A DNA stretch of 64,000 bases from Cellulomonas rhizosphaerae (GCF_003470205.1 NZ_QWKP01000221.1:1-64000), one strand, 5' to 3'; counted from the first letter of the stretch, positions 48,805 to 59,039 are shown. Notes: a model not told the origin generated them from the sequence alone. A program made the numbers and translations.

Positions 48805-49884
48805 TCAGACGTACCGCTCGAGGATCGACGACTCGGCCAGGCGGGAGAGTCCTTCGCGCACCGCGCGGGCCCGCTGCTCGCCCACGCCGTCGACGGCCAT
48901 GAGGTCGTCGATGCCTGCGGCGAGCAGCTTCTGCAGGCCGCCGAAGTGGGCGACGAGGCGGTCGACGATCGCACCCGGCAGGCGGGGCACCTTCGACAGC
49001 AGCCGGTAGCCGCGCGGACCGGCGGCCGCGTCGAGCGCGTCGCCCCCGCCCGGCAGTCCGAGCACGCGCGCGATGTGCGCGATGTCGAGCAGCTCGGTCG
49101 AGTCCAGCTCGGCGAGCTCGGCCTGCACGGAGTCGAGGTCGCGGCGGATGGTGTCGACGTAGTCGCGGATGACGAGCTCGCGGTCCGAGCCGATGCCGCC
49201 CACGAGCTCGTCGAGCTGCAGCGTGAGCAGGCGGCCGTCGGTGCCGAGCTCGACGACGTAGCCCTCGATCTCCTCGGAGATGCGCCGCACCATCTCGAGT
49301 CGCTGGACGACGGCGGACACGTCCCGGACCGTGACGAGGTCCTCGATCTCGAGCGCGGAGAGCGTGCCGCTGACCTCGTCGAGGCGCGACTTGTAGCGCT
49401 CGAGCGTGGCGAGGGCCTGGTTGGCGCGGGACAGGATGGTCGTCGAGCCCTCGAGCACGTACCGCTGGTCGCCGACGTACAGCGCGATGATCCGCATCGA
49501 GGCGGACACCGAGATCACGGGCAGGCCGGTCTGCTTGGCGACGCGCTCGGCGGTGCGGTGGCGCGTGCCGGACTCGGTGGTCTCGATCGTCACGTCGGGC
49601 AGCAGCTGCACGGCCGCACGGACGATCTTGGAGATGTCCTGGTCGACGACGACGGCACCGTCCATCTTGGCCAGCTCGCGCAGGCGGGTCGCCGAGAACT
49701 CCACGTCGAGGACGAAGCCGCCCGAGCAGATGGACTCGACCGTCTTGTCGAAGCCGAGGACGATCAGCGCGCCGGTCCGTCCGCGCAGGATCCGCTCGAG
49801 CCCGTCCCGCAGGTCGCCGCCGGGCGCGACGGCAGCGAGGGTCGACCGCATGAGGTCGTCGGGGGCGTGCGGGGTGTTCGGCAC
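48805..49884 (-). CDS. disA: DNA integrity scanning diadenylate cyclase
   Basis: A 359-residue enzyme making the second messenger c-di-AMP while scanning DNA for branched structures. DAC domain (~1-150) with [10 protein letters not shown] and RHRTAER, the two catalytic motifs, a helical spine, and a C-terminal helix-hairpin-helix ([26 protein letters not shown]). GTG 49884 ([11 protein letters not shown]) gives family-typical length. In many actinobacteria disA follows radA directly; here a methyltransferase gene and a small gene lie between them. Confidence 0.95.
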   Translation of the reverse strand: MPNTPHAPDDLMRSTLAAVAPGGDLRDGLERILRGRTGALIVLGFDKTVESICSGGFVLDVEFSATRLRELAKMDGAVVVDQDISKIVRAAVQLLPDVTIETTESGTRHRTAERVAKQTGLPVISVSASMRIIALYVGDQRYVLEGSTTILSRANQALATLERYKSRLDEVSGTLSALEIEDLVTVRDVSAVVQRLEMVRRISEEIEGYVVELGTDGRLLTLQLDELVGGIGSDRELVIRDYVDTIRRDLDSVQAELAELDSTELLDIAHIARVLGLPGGGDALDAAAGPRGYRLLSKVPRLPGAIVDRLVAHFGGLQKLLAAGIDDLMAVDGVGEQRARAVREGLSRLAESSILERYV

Positions 49885-49973
49885 GCGAGCATCGTAACGA
49901 CGCCCGGCGACGCAGCGGGCATGCGACCCGCGACGAGGCGGTCGAACTCCGGACATCTGACGGAGCCGGCCGC

Positions 49974-50795
49974 CTATGACGGGCCGCGGACCCCGAGCGT
50001 GTAGCGGACCTCCTGGGCCAGGGCGAGGTGGCCCGACGGGTCGGTGATCGACGCCGCGAGCTCCAGGATCCGGGCGCGCATGGCGTCGTGCTCGTCGGCC
50101 GGGACCGCGTCCCACATGGCCCGTTGGCCGTGGGACTGCGTGAACGCCACGAGATGCTCGGGGTTGCGGAACACGGCCTCCACGGTGCGGGTCACGGTCC
50201 GGATCGCCGTCAGACCGGCGCCGACGAAGAGGTCCGCCATGCCCGCGTCGGACGCGAAGGGGCCGCTGCGCCCGCTGGTCCGGGCGTCGAGCAGGGCGGG
50301 CGGCAGGTAGGAAAAGAAGAGCTCGTCGACCCGCCGCCACCGCTCGTCCTGGGCTCCGAACGTCGTCGTCCCGAGGCGACCGCCGTGGACGACGAGCGAC
50401 GCCCACACGCTCAGCGTCGCTGCGGGATCGGGCATGAAGAACAGCACCAGCGACGCCGACACCACGTCGAACGAGGCCGCCGCGAAGTCGGGCGCGCGGG
50501 CGTCGCCCACGGCGACCGTGACCTGCGGGAGGTCGGCGAGGTCGCGCGCGGTCAGCTCCACCATGCGGGGGGCGAGGTCGATGCCGACGGCCCGCCCGTC
50601 GGGGCCGGTCGCGAGCGCGAGCGGGCGCAGCGCGGCGCCACGGCCGCAGCCGATGTCGAGCACGCTCTCGCCGGGTCGCACGGCGAGCTCGTCGACCAGC
50701 CCGGCGGCGATCGGCTCGAACCACGGGACGCCCACGGCGTCGTAGGTGTCGGCGACGCGGTCGAAGATCCCGGCCGGCCCGTCGGGGTGTGCCAT
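49974..50795 (-). CDS. SAM-dependent class I methyltransferase
   Basis: A 273-residue protein with a UbiE/type-11-like Rossmann fold: motif [19 protein letters not shown], acidic residue in [13 protein letters not shown], motif II-like [13 protein letters not shown] and post-motif [16 protein letters not shown]-terminal cap domain (~170-273) suggests a small-molecule substrate, not determined. ATG 50795 ([11 protein letters not shown]) is chosen over upstream frame 50867. It precedes disA by 89 bases with no obvious feature between. Confidence 0.85.
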   Translation of the reverse strand: MAHPDGPAGIFDRVADTYDAVGVPWFEPIAAGLVDELAVRPGESVLDIGCGRGAALRPLALATGPDGRAVGIDLAPRMVELTARDLADLPQVTVAVGDARAPDFAAASFDVVSASLVLFFMPDPAATLSVWASLVVHGGRLGTTTFGAQDERWRRVDELFFSYLPPALLDARTSGRSGPFASDAGMADLFVGAGLTAIRTVTRTVEAVFRNPEHLVAFTQSHGQRAMWDAVPADEHDAMRARILELAASITDPSGHLALAQEVRYTLGVRGPS

Positions 50796-50920
50796 CGACC
50801 CACCCTCGCACCGGCGCCGGGGGCGAACAAGGGCTCTCGGCGGGCGGGACCGGCCCGCGGGGCGCACATTGAAGTGCGCTCACACCCGGGGCGCCGGTTT
50901 CGAGACAGAGGAAGTACACG

Positions 50921-51106
50921 ATGAGCACCGACAGCGGCCACGGCACCCCCGACGTCCTCGACGACGGCGCGACCTCGCGCGTCGTCGAGGGCGAGACCAC
51001 GACCCATGAGCACCACGAGCACCACGAGCACCACGAGCACGGCAAGCACGAGGTCCTCGACGACGGCGAGACGTCCGAGGTCGTCGAGGGCGACGAAGCC
51101 CCCTGA
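50921..51106 (+). CDS. Small histidine-rich protein with duplicated motif
   Basis: A 61-residue acidic protein. Two copies of a 14-15-residue motif ([14 protein letters not shown] and [14 protein letters not shown]) flank the histidine run [16 protein letters not shown] at residues 29-44. Such runs bind Ni or Zn, but no known family is recognised. GAGGAAG precedes ATG 50921, and a perfect 15-bp hairpin lies just after the stop, supporting a real gene. A palindrome GCGCAC-N6-GTGCGC is 42 bases upstream (50862-50879) and may be an operator. Confidence 0.7.
   Translation: MSTDSGHGTPDVLDDGATSRVVEGETTTHEHHEHHEHHEHGKHEVLDDGETSEVVEGDEAP
51007..51050 (+). repeat. CAC/GAG trinucleotide-type repeat encoding the His/Glu run
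   Basis: CACGAGCAC units of nine bases repeat about four times within the small gene. Tandem slippage probably expanded it. Confidence 0.75.
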
Positions 51107-51109
51107 CCC

Positions 51110-51147
51110 GCGGACCGGGCGGCCACGCACGCGGCCGCCCGGTCCGC
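51110..51147. terminator. Hairpin terminator after the histidine-rich gene
   Basis: A perfect 15-bp stem (GCGGACCGGGCGGCC with 51133-51147) around an 8-base loop, 3 bases after the stop. About 110 bases of featureless sequence then lead to the radA stop. Confidence 0.85.
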
Positions 51148-51257
51148 TCCGCTCGGTCTGCTTCGACCCGTCGGTCGCGGACGCCCGAGCCGACAGCCTC
51201 GGGACCTCGGCCGCGGGGCACGCTGACTCGCGAACGCGACCAGAACGTCGCTGGGCC

Positions 51258-52679
51258 TCAGCCCCGGCGGATCGGCACCACGTTGTCCGTCATGTTCGCC
51301 ACCTGCACGGCCCGAGCCAGGTCGGACGCCCCGAGCACGGTCATCCCCTTCGGCACCGCCAACCCGGCCACGGACGCGTGCGGCACGATCGCGCGGGTGA
51401 ACCCGAGCCGCGCGGCCTCGGCCAGGCGGCGGCCCACGCCGGACACGTTCCGGATCTCCCCGGCCAGGCCCACCTCGCCGATGGCCACGAGCCCGCGCGG
51501 CAGCGAGGTGTTCTCCCGCGATCCGACCGCGGCCAGCGCGAGCGCGAGGTCGGCGGAGGGTTCGACGACGCGCGCGCCGCCGACGGTGGAGACGTAGACG
51601 TCCTGGTCGGCAAGCCGGGCGCCGAGCCGGCGCTGCAGGACCGCGAGCACCATCGCCAGGCGGGAGGAGTCGACGCCGCTCGTCGTGCGGCGGGGGTTGG
51701 GCACCTGCGAGGGGGCGACGAGCGCCTGGATCTCGGTGGCCAGCGGGCGGCGGCCCTCGAGCGTGACGGTGAGGCAGGTTCCCGGCACGGGGTTGTGCGA
51801 CTGGGACATGAACAGGCCGGAGGGGTCGGCGAGGCCGACGATGCCCTGCTCGGACAGGTCGAAGCAGCCGACCTCGTCGGTGGGGCCGTAGCGGTTCTTG
51901 GTGGCGCGGAGCATCCGCAGGCGCGAGTGGCGGTCGCCCTCGAACTGGCAGACCACGTCCACCAGGTGCTCGAGCGTGCGCGGGCCGGCGACCGAGCCGT
52001 CCTTGGTGACGTGGCCGACCAGCACCACGGGCATGTCCCGGGACTTGGCGGCCTGGATCACCGCCGCGCTGACCTCACGGACCTGCGCGACGCCGCCTGC
52101 CGTGCCCTCGATCGCCGCGGAGGCGATCGTCTGGACCGAGTCGAGGACGAACAGGTCCGGGTCGACCTGCTCGATGTGGCCGAGGACCGTCGCGAGGTCG
52201 GTCTCGTCGGCGATCAGCAGGTTCGGGTCGAGCGCGCCGATCCGGCCCGCGCGCAGCCGGATCTGGGCGACGGACTCCTCGCCCGTCACGTACAGGACCC
52301 GGCGACCTCCGCGGGCGGTGCGTGCCGCGACGTCGAGCAGCAGGGTCGACTTGCCGACGCCCGGCTCGCCCGCGAGCAGCACCACGGCCCCGGGCACGAG
52401 GCCCCCGCCGAGCACGCGGTCCAGCTCGTCGACCCCGGTGGCGCGCGCGAGCGCGGACTCGACCGAGATCTCGCTGATCGGGCGAGCGGGTGCGCGGGTC
52501 GGGGCGGCCGCGACCGTCTTGGGGGCGCCGCCACCCGGGCCGGAGTCCTCGAGGACGGTTCCCCACGCCTGGCACTCGCCGCACCGGCCGGCCCACTTGG
52601 CGGCGGTCCACCCGCACTCGGTGCAGCGGAAGCCGGGGCGCGCGGCCTTCTCGGCGCGACGGGCGGCGGTGGTGCTCAT
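51258..52679 (-). CDS. radA: DNA repair protein RadA (Sms)
   Basis: A 473-residue RecA-related branch-migration ATPase of recombinational repair. N-terminal zinc finger [25 protein letters not shown], Walker [16 protein letters not shown], Walker [11 protein letters not shown], the RadA-specific [15 protein letters not shown] motif, and a C-terminal Lon protease-like domain ([35 protein letters not shown]). ATG 52679 ([11 protein letters not shown]) gives the usual length; the frame extends to 52709. Divergent from the TetR gene over 92 bases. Confidence 0.95.
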   Translation of the reverse strand: MSTTAARRAEKAARPGFRCTECGWTAAKWAGRCGECQAWGTVLEDSGPGGGAPKTVAAAPTRAPARPISEISVESALARATGVDELDRVLGGGLVPGAVVLLAGEPGVGKSTLLLDVAARTARGGRRVLYVTGEESVAQIRLRAGRIGALDPNLLIADETDLATVLGHIEQVDPDLFVLDSVQTIASAAIEGTAGGVAQVREVSAAVIQAAKSRDMPVVLVGHVTKDGSVAGPRTLEHLVDVVCQFEGDRHSRLRMLRATKNRYGPTDEVGCFDLSEQGIVGLADPSGLFMSQSHNPVPGTCLTVTLEGRRPLATEIQALVAPSQVPNPRRTTSGVDSSRLAMVLAVLQRRLGARLADQDVYVSTVGGARVVEPSADLALALAAVGSRENTSLPRGLVAIGEVGLAGEIRNVSGVGRRLAEAARLGFTRAIVPHASVAGLAVPKGMTVLGASDLARAVQVANMTDNVVPIRRG

Positions 52680-52736
52680 GTCCCGGACGGTAGCCGCCGA
52701 CACCGACACGACCGGGCTCGGCGCTCCGGGCGCGCC

Positions 52737-52765
52737 TTGTCACGGCGGCTGAACGGGTGTTTAGT
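52737..52765 (+). promoter_or_regulatory. Promoter of leaderless TetR-ABC operon
   Basis: TTGTCA (52737-52742) and TTTAGT (52760-52765) with a 17-base spacer; GTG 52772 begins 6 bases downstream. The half-palindromic GAACGG/TTTAGTCGAGT region may hold the autoregulatory site. Confidence 0.65.
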
Positions 52766-52771
52766 CGAGTC

Positions 52772-53398
52772 GTGGACGTCGACGCCCGGGAGCGGATCCG
52801 GGACGCAGCGATCGCGCGGTTCGGGCGCGAGGGGTTCGGGGCGGGCCTCCGGGCCATCGCCCTGGACGCGCAGGTCAGCGCCGCGCTCGTGATCCACCAC
52901 TACGGCTCGAAGGACGCGCTGCGCGCCGCGTGCGACGCTCACGTCCACGCGACGATCCGGCGGGCGAAGAGCGAGGCGATGCGCGACGAGTCGCCCGCGC
53001 AGGTCATCGGGCAGCTCGCGACGATCGAGCAGTACGCACCCGTGTTCGCCTACATGGTGCGCAGCCTCATGGACGGTGGCCCGGCGGCCGCACAGTTCGT
53101 CGACGGACTCGTCGAGGACGCCGAGTCCTACCTCGCCGCGGGCGTCGCGGCCGGCACCGTGCGGCCCAGCCGCGACCCGCACGGGCGGGCCCGCGCGCTC
53201 GTCGCGAGCAGCGTGGGGACCCTGCTCATGACCCAGCTCGACGCCGCGGCCGGGCGGGCGGTCGCGCCCACCGACCGCCCCGGCGAGGCCATCGTCGCGA
53301 TGGCCGAGGCGACCGTGCTGCCCGGCCTCGAGCTCTACACCTACGGCCTGTTCACCGACTCGTCCTACCTCGACGCGTACCTGGAGGGGCACCCATGA
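52772..53398 (+). CDS. TetR-family regulator of an ABC exporter
   Basis: A 208-residue regulator: [36 protein letters not shown] (partly residues 20-45) and a helical ligand domain. GTG 52772 ([13 protein letters not shown]) places the start right after a sigma-type promoter, suggesting a leaderless mRNA; GTG 52757 lies inside the -10 box spacing and is unlikely. It overlaps the ATPase gene by 4 bases. Likely represses this exporter operon in response to an exported drug or metabolite. Confidence 0.85.
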   Translation: MDVDARERIRDAAIARFGREGFGAGLRAIALDAQVSAALVIHHYGSKDALRAACDAHVHATIRRAKSEAMRDESPAQVIGQLATIEQYAPVFAYMVRSLMDGGPAAAQFVDGLVEDAESYLAAGVAAGTVRPSRDPHGRARALVASSVGTLLMTQLDAAAGRAVAPTDRPGEAIVAMAEATVLPGLELYTYGLFTDSSYLDAYLEGHP

Positions 53399-54312
53399 CC
53401 GACGCCATCACCGCGGCCGGACTCGTCAAGACGTTCGGCCCGAAGCGCGCGCTCGACGGCTTCGACCTGCGGGTCGCGACCGGCGAGGTGCACGGCTTCC
53501 TCGGCCCCAACGGCGCGGGGAAGTCGACGACGATCCGCGTGCTGCTCGGGCTGCTCCGGGCAGACGGCGGCGAGGTGAGCCTGCTCGGCGGCGGCCCGTG
53601 GCGCGACGCGGTCGCGCTGCACCGACGGCTCGCCTACGTCCCGGGCGACGTGACGCTGTGGCCCACGCTGTCCGGCGGGGAGTCGATCGACCTGCTGGGC
53701 CGACTGCGCGGCGGCATCGACCCGGCGCGGCGCGCGGACCTCGTCGACCGGTTCGAGCTCGACACCAAGGTCAAGGGCCGCGCGTACTCCAAGGGCAACC
53801 GGCAGAAGGTCGCACTCGTCGCGGCGCTCGCGGCCGACGTCGAGCTGCTGCTCATGGACGAGCCGACCAGCGGGCTCGACCCGCTCATGGAGGCCCTGTT
53901 CCAGGAGGTGGTCCGGGAGGCGGCGGCCGACGGTCGCACGGTGCTGCTGTCGAGCCACATCCTGGCCGAGGTCGAGGCGCTGGCCCAGCGTGTGACGATC
54001 ATCCGCGCCGGGAAGGCGGTGCTCAGCGGGTCGCTCGAGGAGCTGCGCTCGCTCACGCGCACCACGGTCACGGTCGGGCTGCGCGACGCGGACGGCGCGG
54101 TGCGGACGCTGGGCACGACGACCGGCGTGCACGACCCGCGGCGCGACGACGGCCACGTGACGTTCGACGTCGACACCGACGCGCTCGACGCCGTGCTCGC
54201 CGCGCTGCCGGCCTTCGGCGTCTCGTCGCTCGTGGCCCACCCGCCCACGCTCGAGGACCTGTTCCTGCGCCAGTACGGCGAGGAGCTGGCCGAGATCAAG
54301 GCCGCCCGATGA
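53395..54312 (+). CDS. ABC exporter ATP-binding protein
   Basis: A 305-residue ATPase subunit: Walker [13 protein letters not shown] (~36-47), the signature region [15 protein letters not shown] (SKGNRQ in place of LSGGQ), Walker [13 protein letters not shown] and switch His in LLSSHIL. The C-terminal ~80 residues form an extra domain seen in drug/polyketide exporters of the DrrA/multidrug type. Overlaps TetR and permease genes by 4 bases each. Confidence 0.93.
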   Translation: MTDAITAAGLVKTFGPKRALDGFDLRVATGEVHGFLGPNGAGKSTTIRVLLGLLRADGGEVSLLGGGPWRDAVALHRRLAYVPGDVTLWPTLSGGESIDLLGRLRGGIDPARRADLVDRFELDTKVKGRAYSKGNRQKVALVAALAADVELLLMDEPTSGLDPLMEALFQEVVREAAADGRTVLLSSHILAEVEALAQRVTIIRAGKAVLSGSLEELRSLTRTTVTVGLRDADGAVRTLGTTTGVHDPRRDDGHVTFDVDTDALDAVLAALPAFGVSSLVAHPPTLEDLFLRQYGEELAEIKAAR

Positions 54313-55922
54313 CCACCACCGTGGCGACCGCGCGGGGCGGCGCGCTCGCGGGCACGCGCGGACTGGTCCGGCTGGTGCTGCGTGCGGACCGCTGGCGCAT
54401 CGTGATCTGGGCCGTGGCGGTCGCCTGGCTGACCGTCGTCTCGGTGCGCGCGCTCGACGACCTCTACGCGAGCGACACCTCGCGCGCGGCCCGCGCCGAG
54501 CTCATCGCCTCGCCCGCCGCGACCGCGCTGGCCGGGCCGGGCTACGGGCTCGACGACTACACGATCGGCGCGATGACGGCCAACGAGCTCGCGCTGTGGA
54601 TCATGCTGCCGGTCGGCATCATGGCGGTCCTCGCGGTGACCCGGCACCTGCGCGCGCCCGAGGAGGACGGCCGCCTCGAGCTGGTCCGCTCGCAGCCCGT
54701 CGGGTCCGCGGCGCCCGTGGTCGCGGGGCTCGTCGCGGCCGCGCTCGCCGTGCTCGCGGTCGGGACGCTCACGTTCGTCGGGCTGCTCGCGACGTCCCTG
54801 GACCCGGCCGGCTCGGCGCTGATGTGCGCGTCGGTCGTCGTCGTCGCGCTCGTCCTGGCCGGTGCCTCGGCAGTGGCGAGTCAGCTCTCCGCGCACGCGC
54901 GCACGGCCTCGTCGCTGGGCATGGCCGCGATCGGGGTCGCGTTCCTGCTGCGCGCGGTCGGCGACGTGCGGGGGCCGCGGAGCACGAGCGTGTGGACGTG
55001 GCTCTCGCCGTTCGGCTGGTCGCAGGCCACGGCGCCGTACACCGAGGACCGGTGGTGGCCGCTGCTCGTCGGCGTCGCGGCCACGGCCGTGAGCGTGGCG
55101 CTCGCGTTCGCGCTGGCCGGTCGACGAGACCTCGGGACCGGCCTGCTCGCCGAGCGGCCCGGCCGCGAGCACGGGCGGATCCGCGGGGTCGTCGGGCTGA
55201 CGTGGCGGCGGCAGCGCACCGCGATCTGGTCCTGGGGCGCTGCCGTGGTGCTGTCCGGGGCGCTCGTCGGCGTGCTCGCCGCGCAGATCGCCGACTTCGT
55301 GGCCGACCAGCCCTCGCTCGAGGACCTGTTCCCGGGCGGGGTCGGGGGAGCGACCGCGGCGGCGTTCGCGTTGTACAGCGTCTTCCTCGCGGTGCTCGCG
55401 TTCGCGTACGTCACCACGGCGGTCGGCGCCGCGCGGCACGAGGAGACCTCCGGCCGGGCCGAGACGCTGCTCGCGCTGCCGGTCTCTCGCGCGCGCTGGC
55501 TCGGCTCGCAGCTCGCGCTCGCGGGGGCGGCGGCCGTCGTCATGCTGCTCGTCGCGGGCCTCGTCATGGGCCTGACCGCGGCCGCGAGCCTCGACGACCC
55601 GTCCCAGGTCCGGACCCTCGTCGGCGCGGCGGCCGTGACGATCCCCGGGGTGCTCGTCGTGCTCGGTGTCGCGGTGCTGCTCCTCGGCGTGGCGCCGCGC
55701 GCGTTCGCCGCGGTGTGGGCGTACGTCGCGTACGTGGGCGTGATGGCGATGTTCGGGGACCTGCTGCCCGACGGCGCCGACGCGGCCTCCCCGTTCACCT
55801 ACCTTCCGGCCCTGCCCGCCGAGCCGATGACCTGGACGCCCGTGGTCGGCTGCACGGTCGTGGGGCTGGTCCTCGTGCTCGTCGGCACGCAGGGTTTCCG
55901 GCGGCGAGACCTGCAGGGCTGA
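54309..55922 (+). CDS. ABC exporter permease (12-span, exporter of antibiotics type)
   Basis: A 537-residue membrane protein with about twelve spans in two halves, each beginning with an amphipathic segment (first half [20 protein letters not shown]; second half [22 protein letters not shown]). The layout matches actinobacterial multidrug/tetronasin-type (TnrB-like) permeases fused in one chain. Substrate unknown. Coupled to the ATPase gene by ATGA. Confidence 0.87.
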   Translation: MTTTVATARGGALAGTRGLVRLVLRADRWRIVIWAVAVAWLTVVSVRALDDLYASDTSRAARAELIASPAATALAGPGYGLDDYTIGAMTANELALWIMLPVGIMAVLAVTRHLRAPEEDGRLELVRSQPVGSAAPVVAGLVAAALAVLAVGTLTFVGLLATSLDPAGSALMCASVVVVALVLAGASAVASQLSAHARTASSLGMAAIGVAFLLRAVGDVRGPRSTSVWTWLSPFGWSQATAPYTEDRWWPLLVGVAATAVSVALAFALAGRRDLGTGLLAERPGREHGRIRGVVGLTWRRQRTAIWSWGAAVVLSGALVGVLAAQIADFVADQPSLEDLFPGGVGGATAAAFALYSVFLAVLAFAYVTTAVGAARHEETSGRAETLLALPVSRARWLGSQLALAGAAAVVMLLVAGLVMGLTAAASLDDPSQVRTLVGAAAVTIPGVLVVLGVAVLLLGVAPRAFAAVWAYVAYVGVMAMFGDLLPDGADAASPFTYLPALPAEPMTWTPVVGCTVVGLVLVLVGTQGFRRRDLQG

Positions 55923-55989
55923 CGGGCGCGCGCTGGATAGGCTGCCGACGTCCGGGACGCGCCGGGCGTCACGACGACGGGGGACAGCG

Positions 55990-56697
55990 ATGAGCGAGAC
56001 CGACGGACCCGAGTCGACCTCCGCCGACAAGCCGGCGTGGGCGACGACGGGCGCGACCGCCGCTGAGCCTGCGCCGGCCGCCGAGGGCGACGCCCCCGCG
56101 GCCGAGAAGAAGCCCCGTCCCGCCTGGCTGATCCCCGCGGCGATCGTCGCGGGCGTCGTGGTCGTCGGCGGCATCGTCGTCGCCATCGTGACGTCGGGCG
56201 GCGACGACACCGCCGCGGCCCCCGTCGCCACGCCGACCGTCGTGATCCCGAGCCCGACGCCCACGGCGACGCCCGCCGAGCGCCCGGACCCCACGGCCTT
56301 CACCTCCGCGCTGCCCGCGAGCGTCCTGCAGTACGCGTTCAGCGAGGAGAAGAAGGCCGACGGCTGGATCAAGGCCGACGCGCTCGAGGCCGTGACCGAC
56401 ACCTACACCGACGGCGGCTCGGGCACGCTCGTGGTCGACGCGGGGCAGTTCGCGACCGCGAAGGAGGCGACGGCGTTCGCGAAGACGCTGCTCAAGGGCG
56501 ACGGGACCGCGAACGCGGCGCTCGGCCTCCCGGCTGCGGGCGAGGTCACCGCCGGCGGGGAGAAGGTCGGCACGTTCGTCGTGCACGACGCGGGCGACGG
56601 GACCGGGGTCGCGGTGTGGACCAACGGCACATCCGTCTTCCGCCTGACGACCGCCGTCGCGGACGTCCTCGACGCGTACAACGCGTTCCCGCTCTGA
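55990..56697 (+). CDS. Membrane-anchored protein of unknown function
   Basis: A 235-residue protein: acidic, Ala/Pro-rich cytoplasmic N terminus (~45 residues), one span (WLIPAAIVAGVVVVGGIVVAIV, partly), a Thr/Pro linker (ATPTVVIPSPTPTATP) and an outer alpha/beta domain with AFSEEKKADGWIKADALEA and DAYNAFPL at the end. No family recognised. ATG 55990 lies 68 bases after the permease stop; a bidirectional hairpin follows the stop. Confidence 0.78.
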   Translation: MSETDGPESTSADKPAWATTGATAAEPAPAAEGDAPAAEKKPRPAWLIPAAIVAGVVVVGGIVVAIVTSGGDDTAAAPVATPTVVIPSPTPTATPAERPDPTAFTSALPASVLQYAFSEEKKADGWIKADALEAVTDTYTDGGSGTLVVDAGQFATAKEATAFAKTLLKGDGTANAALGLPAAGEVTAGGEKVGTFVVHDAGDGTGVAVWTNGTSVFRLTTAVADVLDAYNAFPL

Positions 56698-56721
56698 CCC
56701 TTCGAGCGCGTGGACTGCTTG

Positions 56722-56760
56722 TCGAAGACTTCGTCACGCCCGGCGTGACCACGTCTTCGA
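56722..56760. terminator. Bidirectional hairpin between anchored protein and sensor kinase
   Basis: Two stacked stems: TCGAAGAC with GTCTTCGA outside and GTCACGC-CCG-GCGTGAC inside, separated by 3-base internal loops. It lies 25 bases from one stop and 6 from the other. Confidence 0.85.
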
Positions 56761-56765
56761 GCTGA

Positions 56766-58241
56766 TCAGGCTGCCGGGAGGCGGACCGTGAAGGTGGTGC
56801 CGCCGTCCGGGCCCGGGTCGGCGGTGATCGTGCCCGCGTGCGCGCCGACAACGGCGTCCACGATCGCCAGCCCGAGCCCGGTCGAGCCGGTCCCGCGCGT
56901 GCGCGACTCGTCGCCGCGCGTGAACCGCTGGAAGAGCCGGTCGCGCAGCTCCTCGGGGATGCCGGGGCCGTCGTCGGTGACGCGGACCTCGACGTCGGGC
57001 CCCACGGTCCGCACCTGAACGGTGACCGTGGTGCCGGGCGGGGTGTGCAGGCGCGCGTTGGCGAGCAGGTTCGCGAAGACCTGGCGCAGCCGGTGCTCGT
57101 CGCCGACGACCACGGGCTCGGCGTCGTGCTCGACGTCCGGCAGGTCGAGCCGCCACTGGTGGTCGCGGCCCGCGGCGTGCGCGTCACCGACCGCGTCGAT
57201 CGCGAGCATGCCGAGGTCGACAGGCTCGGTCTCGAGCGTGCGGCCGGCGTCGAGGCGCGCGAGCAGCAGCATGTCCTCGACGAGCCCGGTCATCCGGGCG
57301 GCCTCGGACTCGATGCGGCTCAGCGACGTGACCGCGCCGTCGGGCAGCACCTCGGGGGAGCGGCGGACCAGCTCGGCGTAGCCGCGGATCGAGGCCAGGG
57401 GCGTGCGCAGCTCGTGGCTCGCGTCGGCGACGAACTGGCGCACCTGCGACTCGGACTCGTGCCGCGCGGTGAGCGCGGCGCTCACGTGGCCGAGGAGCTG
57501 GTTGAGCGCGGAGCCCACCTGGCCGACCTCGGTCGACGGGTCGGTGTCCTGCTCCGCGACGCGCTCGGCCAGCACCACCTCGCCGCGGTCCAGCGGCAGC
57601 CGGCTCACGCGCGTGGCGGTCGCGGCCATCCGGTCCAGGGGTCGCAGCTCGCGACGTACCAGGACGAGGCCGACGGTCGCGGCGACGAGCAGCGCGAGCA
57701 CGCCGACGACGATCTCGACGACCACGAACCGGGTGACGGTGCTGGTCAGGGCGGTCGTCGGGAGAGCCGTGACCACGACGGCGCCGTCACCCGTCGTCGT
57801 CGACATCGCGCGGTAGGTACCCAGGTCGCCGAGCGTGACGGGGTGCGCGTGAGAGTCCTGCGGGACCGCGAGCAGCGTCGCGGACTGGTCGTCGTCGAGG
57901 TACTGGCGCTGGCCGTCCTCGTCGATGTAGTCCGCGCGCACGACGTCGTCGAGCTTGAACAGGTTGATGGTGTTGATCCCCTGGCCGGGGGCGAGGTTGC
58001 CGGGGGAGGGGCGGTCGTCGCCGCCCCCGGGGTTCGTCGTCGCGTCGCCGGGCGGGAAACGCATCGACGCGTTGGCGGCGCGCCCGTTGGCGGCGCTCAG
58101 CTGCTCGTCGACCTGTGTGACGAGCGACCCCCGCAGGGCGAGCGCCGAGACGGCCCCCATGCCGAGGGCGACGACCGCGACGAGCGCGACCAGGACGACG
58201 ACGAGCCGCCGGCGCAGCGTCCAGCGCGACGGCGTGCGCAT
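56766..58241 (-). CDS. Two-component sensor histidine kinase
   Basis: A 491-residue membrane sensor: span 1 (LVVVLVALVAVVALGMGAVS), an extracytoplasmic loop of ~130 residues, span 2 (FVVVEIVVGVLALLVAATVG), HAMP domain, HisKA with DASHELRTPLAS (His276), and an HATPase with NLLANARLHTPPGT, DDGPGIP, GTGSTGLGLAIV. The start is either ATG 58241 (TGATG, one-base overlap with the regulator) or GTG 58244. Partner of the regulator upstream. Signal unknown. Confidence 0.93.
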   Translation of the reverse strand: MRTPSRWTLRRRLVVVLVALVAVVALGMGAVSALALRGSLVTQVDEQLSAANGRAANASMRFPPGDATTNPGGGDDRPSPGNLAPGQGINTINLFKLDDVVRADYIDEDGQRQYLDDDQSATLLAVPQDSHAHPVTLGDLGTYRAMSTTTGDGAVVVTALPTTALTSTVTRFVVVEIVVGVLALLVAATVGLVLVRRELRPLDRMAATATRVSRLPLDRGEVVLAERVAEQDTDPSTEVGQVGSALNQLLGHVSAALTARHESESQVRQFVADASHELRTPLASIRGYAELVRRSPEVLPDGAVTSLSRIESEAARMTGLVEDMLLLARLDAGRTLETEPVDLGMLAIDAVGDAHAAGRDHQWRLDLPDVEHDAEPVVVGDEHRLRQVFANLLANARLHTPPGTTVTVQVRTVGPDVEVRVTDDGPGIPEELRDRLFQRFTRGDESRTRGTGSTGLGLAIVDAVVGAHAGTITADPGPDGGTTFTVRLPAA

Positions 58242-58975
58242 CACGCGGGCTTCAGCACGTACCCGACGCCGCGCAGCGTGTGCAGCATCGGCTCGCGACC
58301 CTTGTCGATCTTGCGGCGCAGGTAGGAGACGTAGAGCTCGACGATGTTCGCCTGGCCGCCGAAGTCGTACTGCCAGACGCGGTCGAGGATCTGCGCCTTG
58401 GACAGCACGCGCCGCGGGTTGCGCATGAAGTAGCGCAGCAGCTCGAACTCGGTCGCGGTCAGGCGCACGTCGTCGCCGCCGCGGGACACCTCGTGGCTGT
58501 CCTCGTCCAGCATGAGGTCGCCGACGACGAGCACGGCGTCCTCCCGGGCCGTCGTCGCACCCGTGCGGCGCAGCAGCGCACGCAGCCGCGCGACGACCTC
58601 CTCGAGGCTGAACGGCTTGGTCACGTAGTCGTCTCCGCCGGCGGTCAGACCGGCGATGCGGTCCTCGACCGCGTCGCGCGCGGTGAGGAACAGCACGGGC
58701 ACGTTCGGGTGCGTGGCGCGTACGCGGCGCAGCACCTCGAGGCCCGAGAGGTCGGGGAGCATGACGTCGAGCACGATGACGTCGGGGTCGGTGTCCTTGA
58801 CCTGCTTGACCGCGGCGATGCCGGTGAGCGCGTGCTCGACCTGCCAGCCCTCGTACCGCAGGGCGGTGGAGAGGAGCTCGGCAAGGGTCGGCTCGTCGTC
58901 GACCACGAGGGCGCGGACGGGCGAGCCGTCGGCGCGCGTGAGGGCCTGCGGTCGGGTGCCTGCGGTGATCGTCAT
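58241..58975 (-). CDS. OmpR-family response regulator
   Basis: A 244-residue regulator with receiver domain (phosphoacceptor Asp70 in DVIVLDVMLPDLSG; acidic pocket VVDDEPT; KPFSLEE Lys) and a winged-helix DNA-binding domain (LTATEFELLRYFMRNPRRVLSK, FGGQANIVELYVSYLRRKID). ATG 58975 (MTITAGTRP) fits; the frame upstream to 59122 runs through the repeat operator. Three 11-bp direct repeats start 30 bases upstream, suggesting autoregulation. Resembles the TcrA/MprA-type regulators. Confidence 0.94.
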   Translation of the reverse strand: MTITAGTRPQALTRADGSPVRALVVDDEPTLAELLSTALRYEGWQVEHALTGIAAVKQVKDTDPDVIVLDVMLPDLSGLEVLRRVRATHPNVPVLFLTARDAVEDRIAGLTAGGDDYVTKPFSLEEVVARLRALLRRTGATTAREDAVLVVGDLMLDEDSHEVSRGGDDVRLTATEFELLRYFMRNPRRVLSKAQILDRVWQYDFGGQANIVELYVSYLRRKIDKGREPMLHTLRGVGYVLKPA

Positions 58976-59004
58976 GAGTGCAGCCTGGCCCGCCTCGCTT
59001 GCGA

Positions 59005-59037
59005 AGCCTTGGGAAAAGCCTGTGAACCTCCTGAGAA
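59005..59037 (-). promoter_or_regulatory. Three 11-bp direct repeats, candidate response-regulator box
   Basis: On the minus strand three back-to-back 11-mers of form TTCnCAgG-N3 occupy 59037-59027, 59026-59016 and 59015-59005. One-turn spacing of direct repeats is typical of OmpR-family binding sites. They lie between the regulator start (58975) and the TetR stop (59040). Confidence 0.7.
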
Positions 59038-59039
59038 GG

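Noticed and set aside
51007-51050. CACGAGCAC repeats as regulatory iterons
   Set aside because: The repeats are in frame inside a small gene and explained by the His/Glu run.
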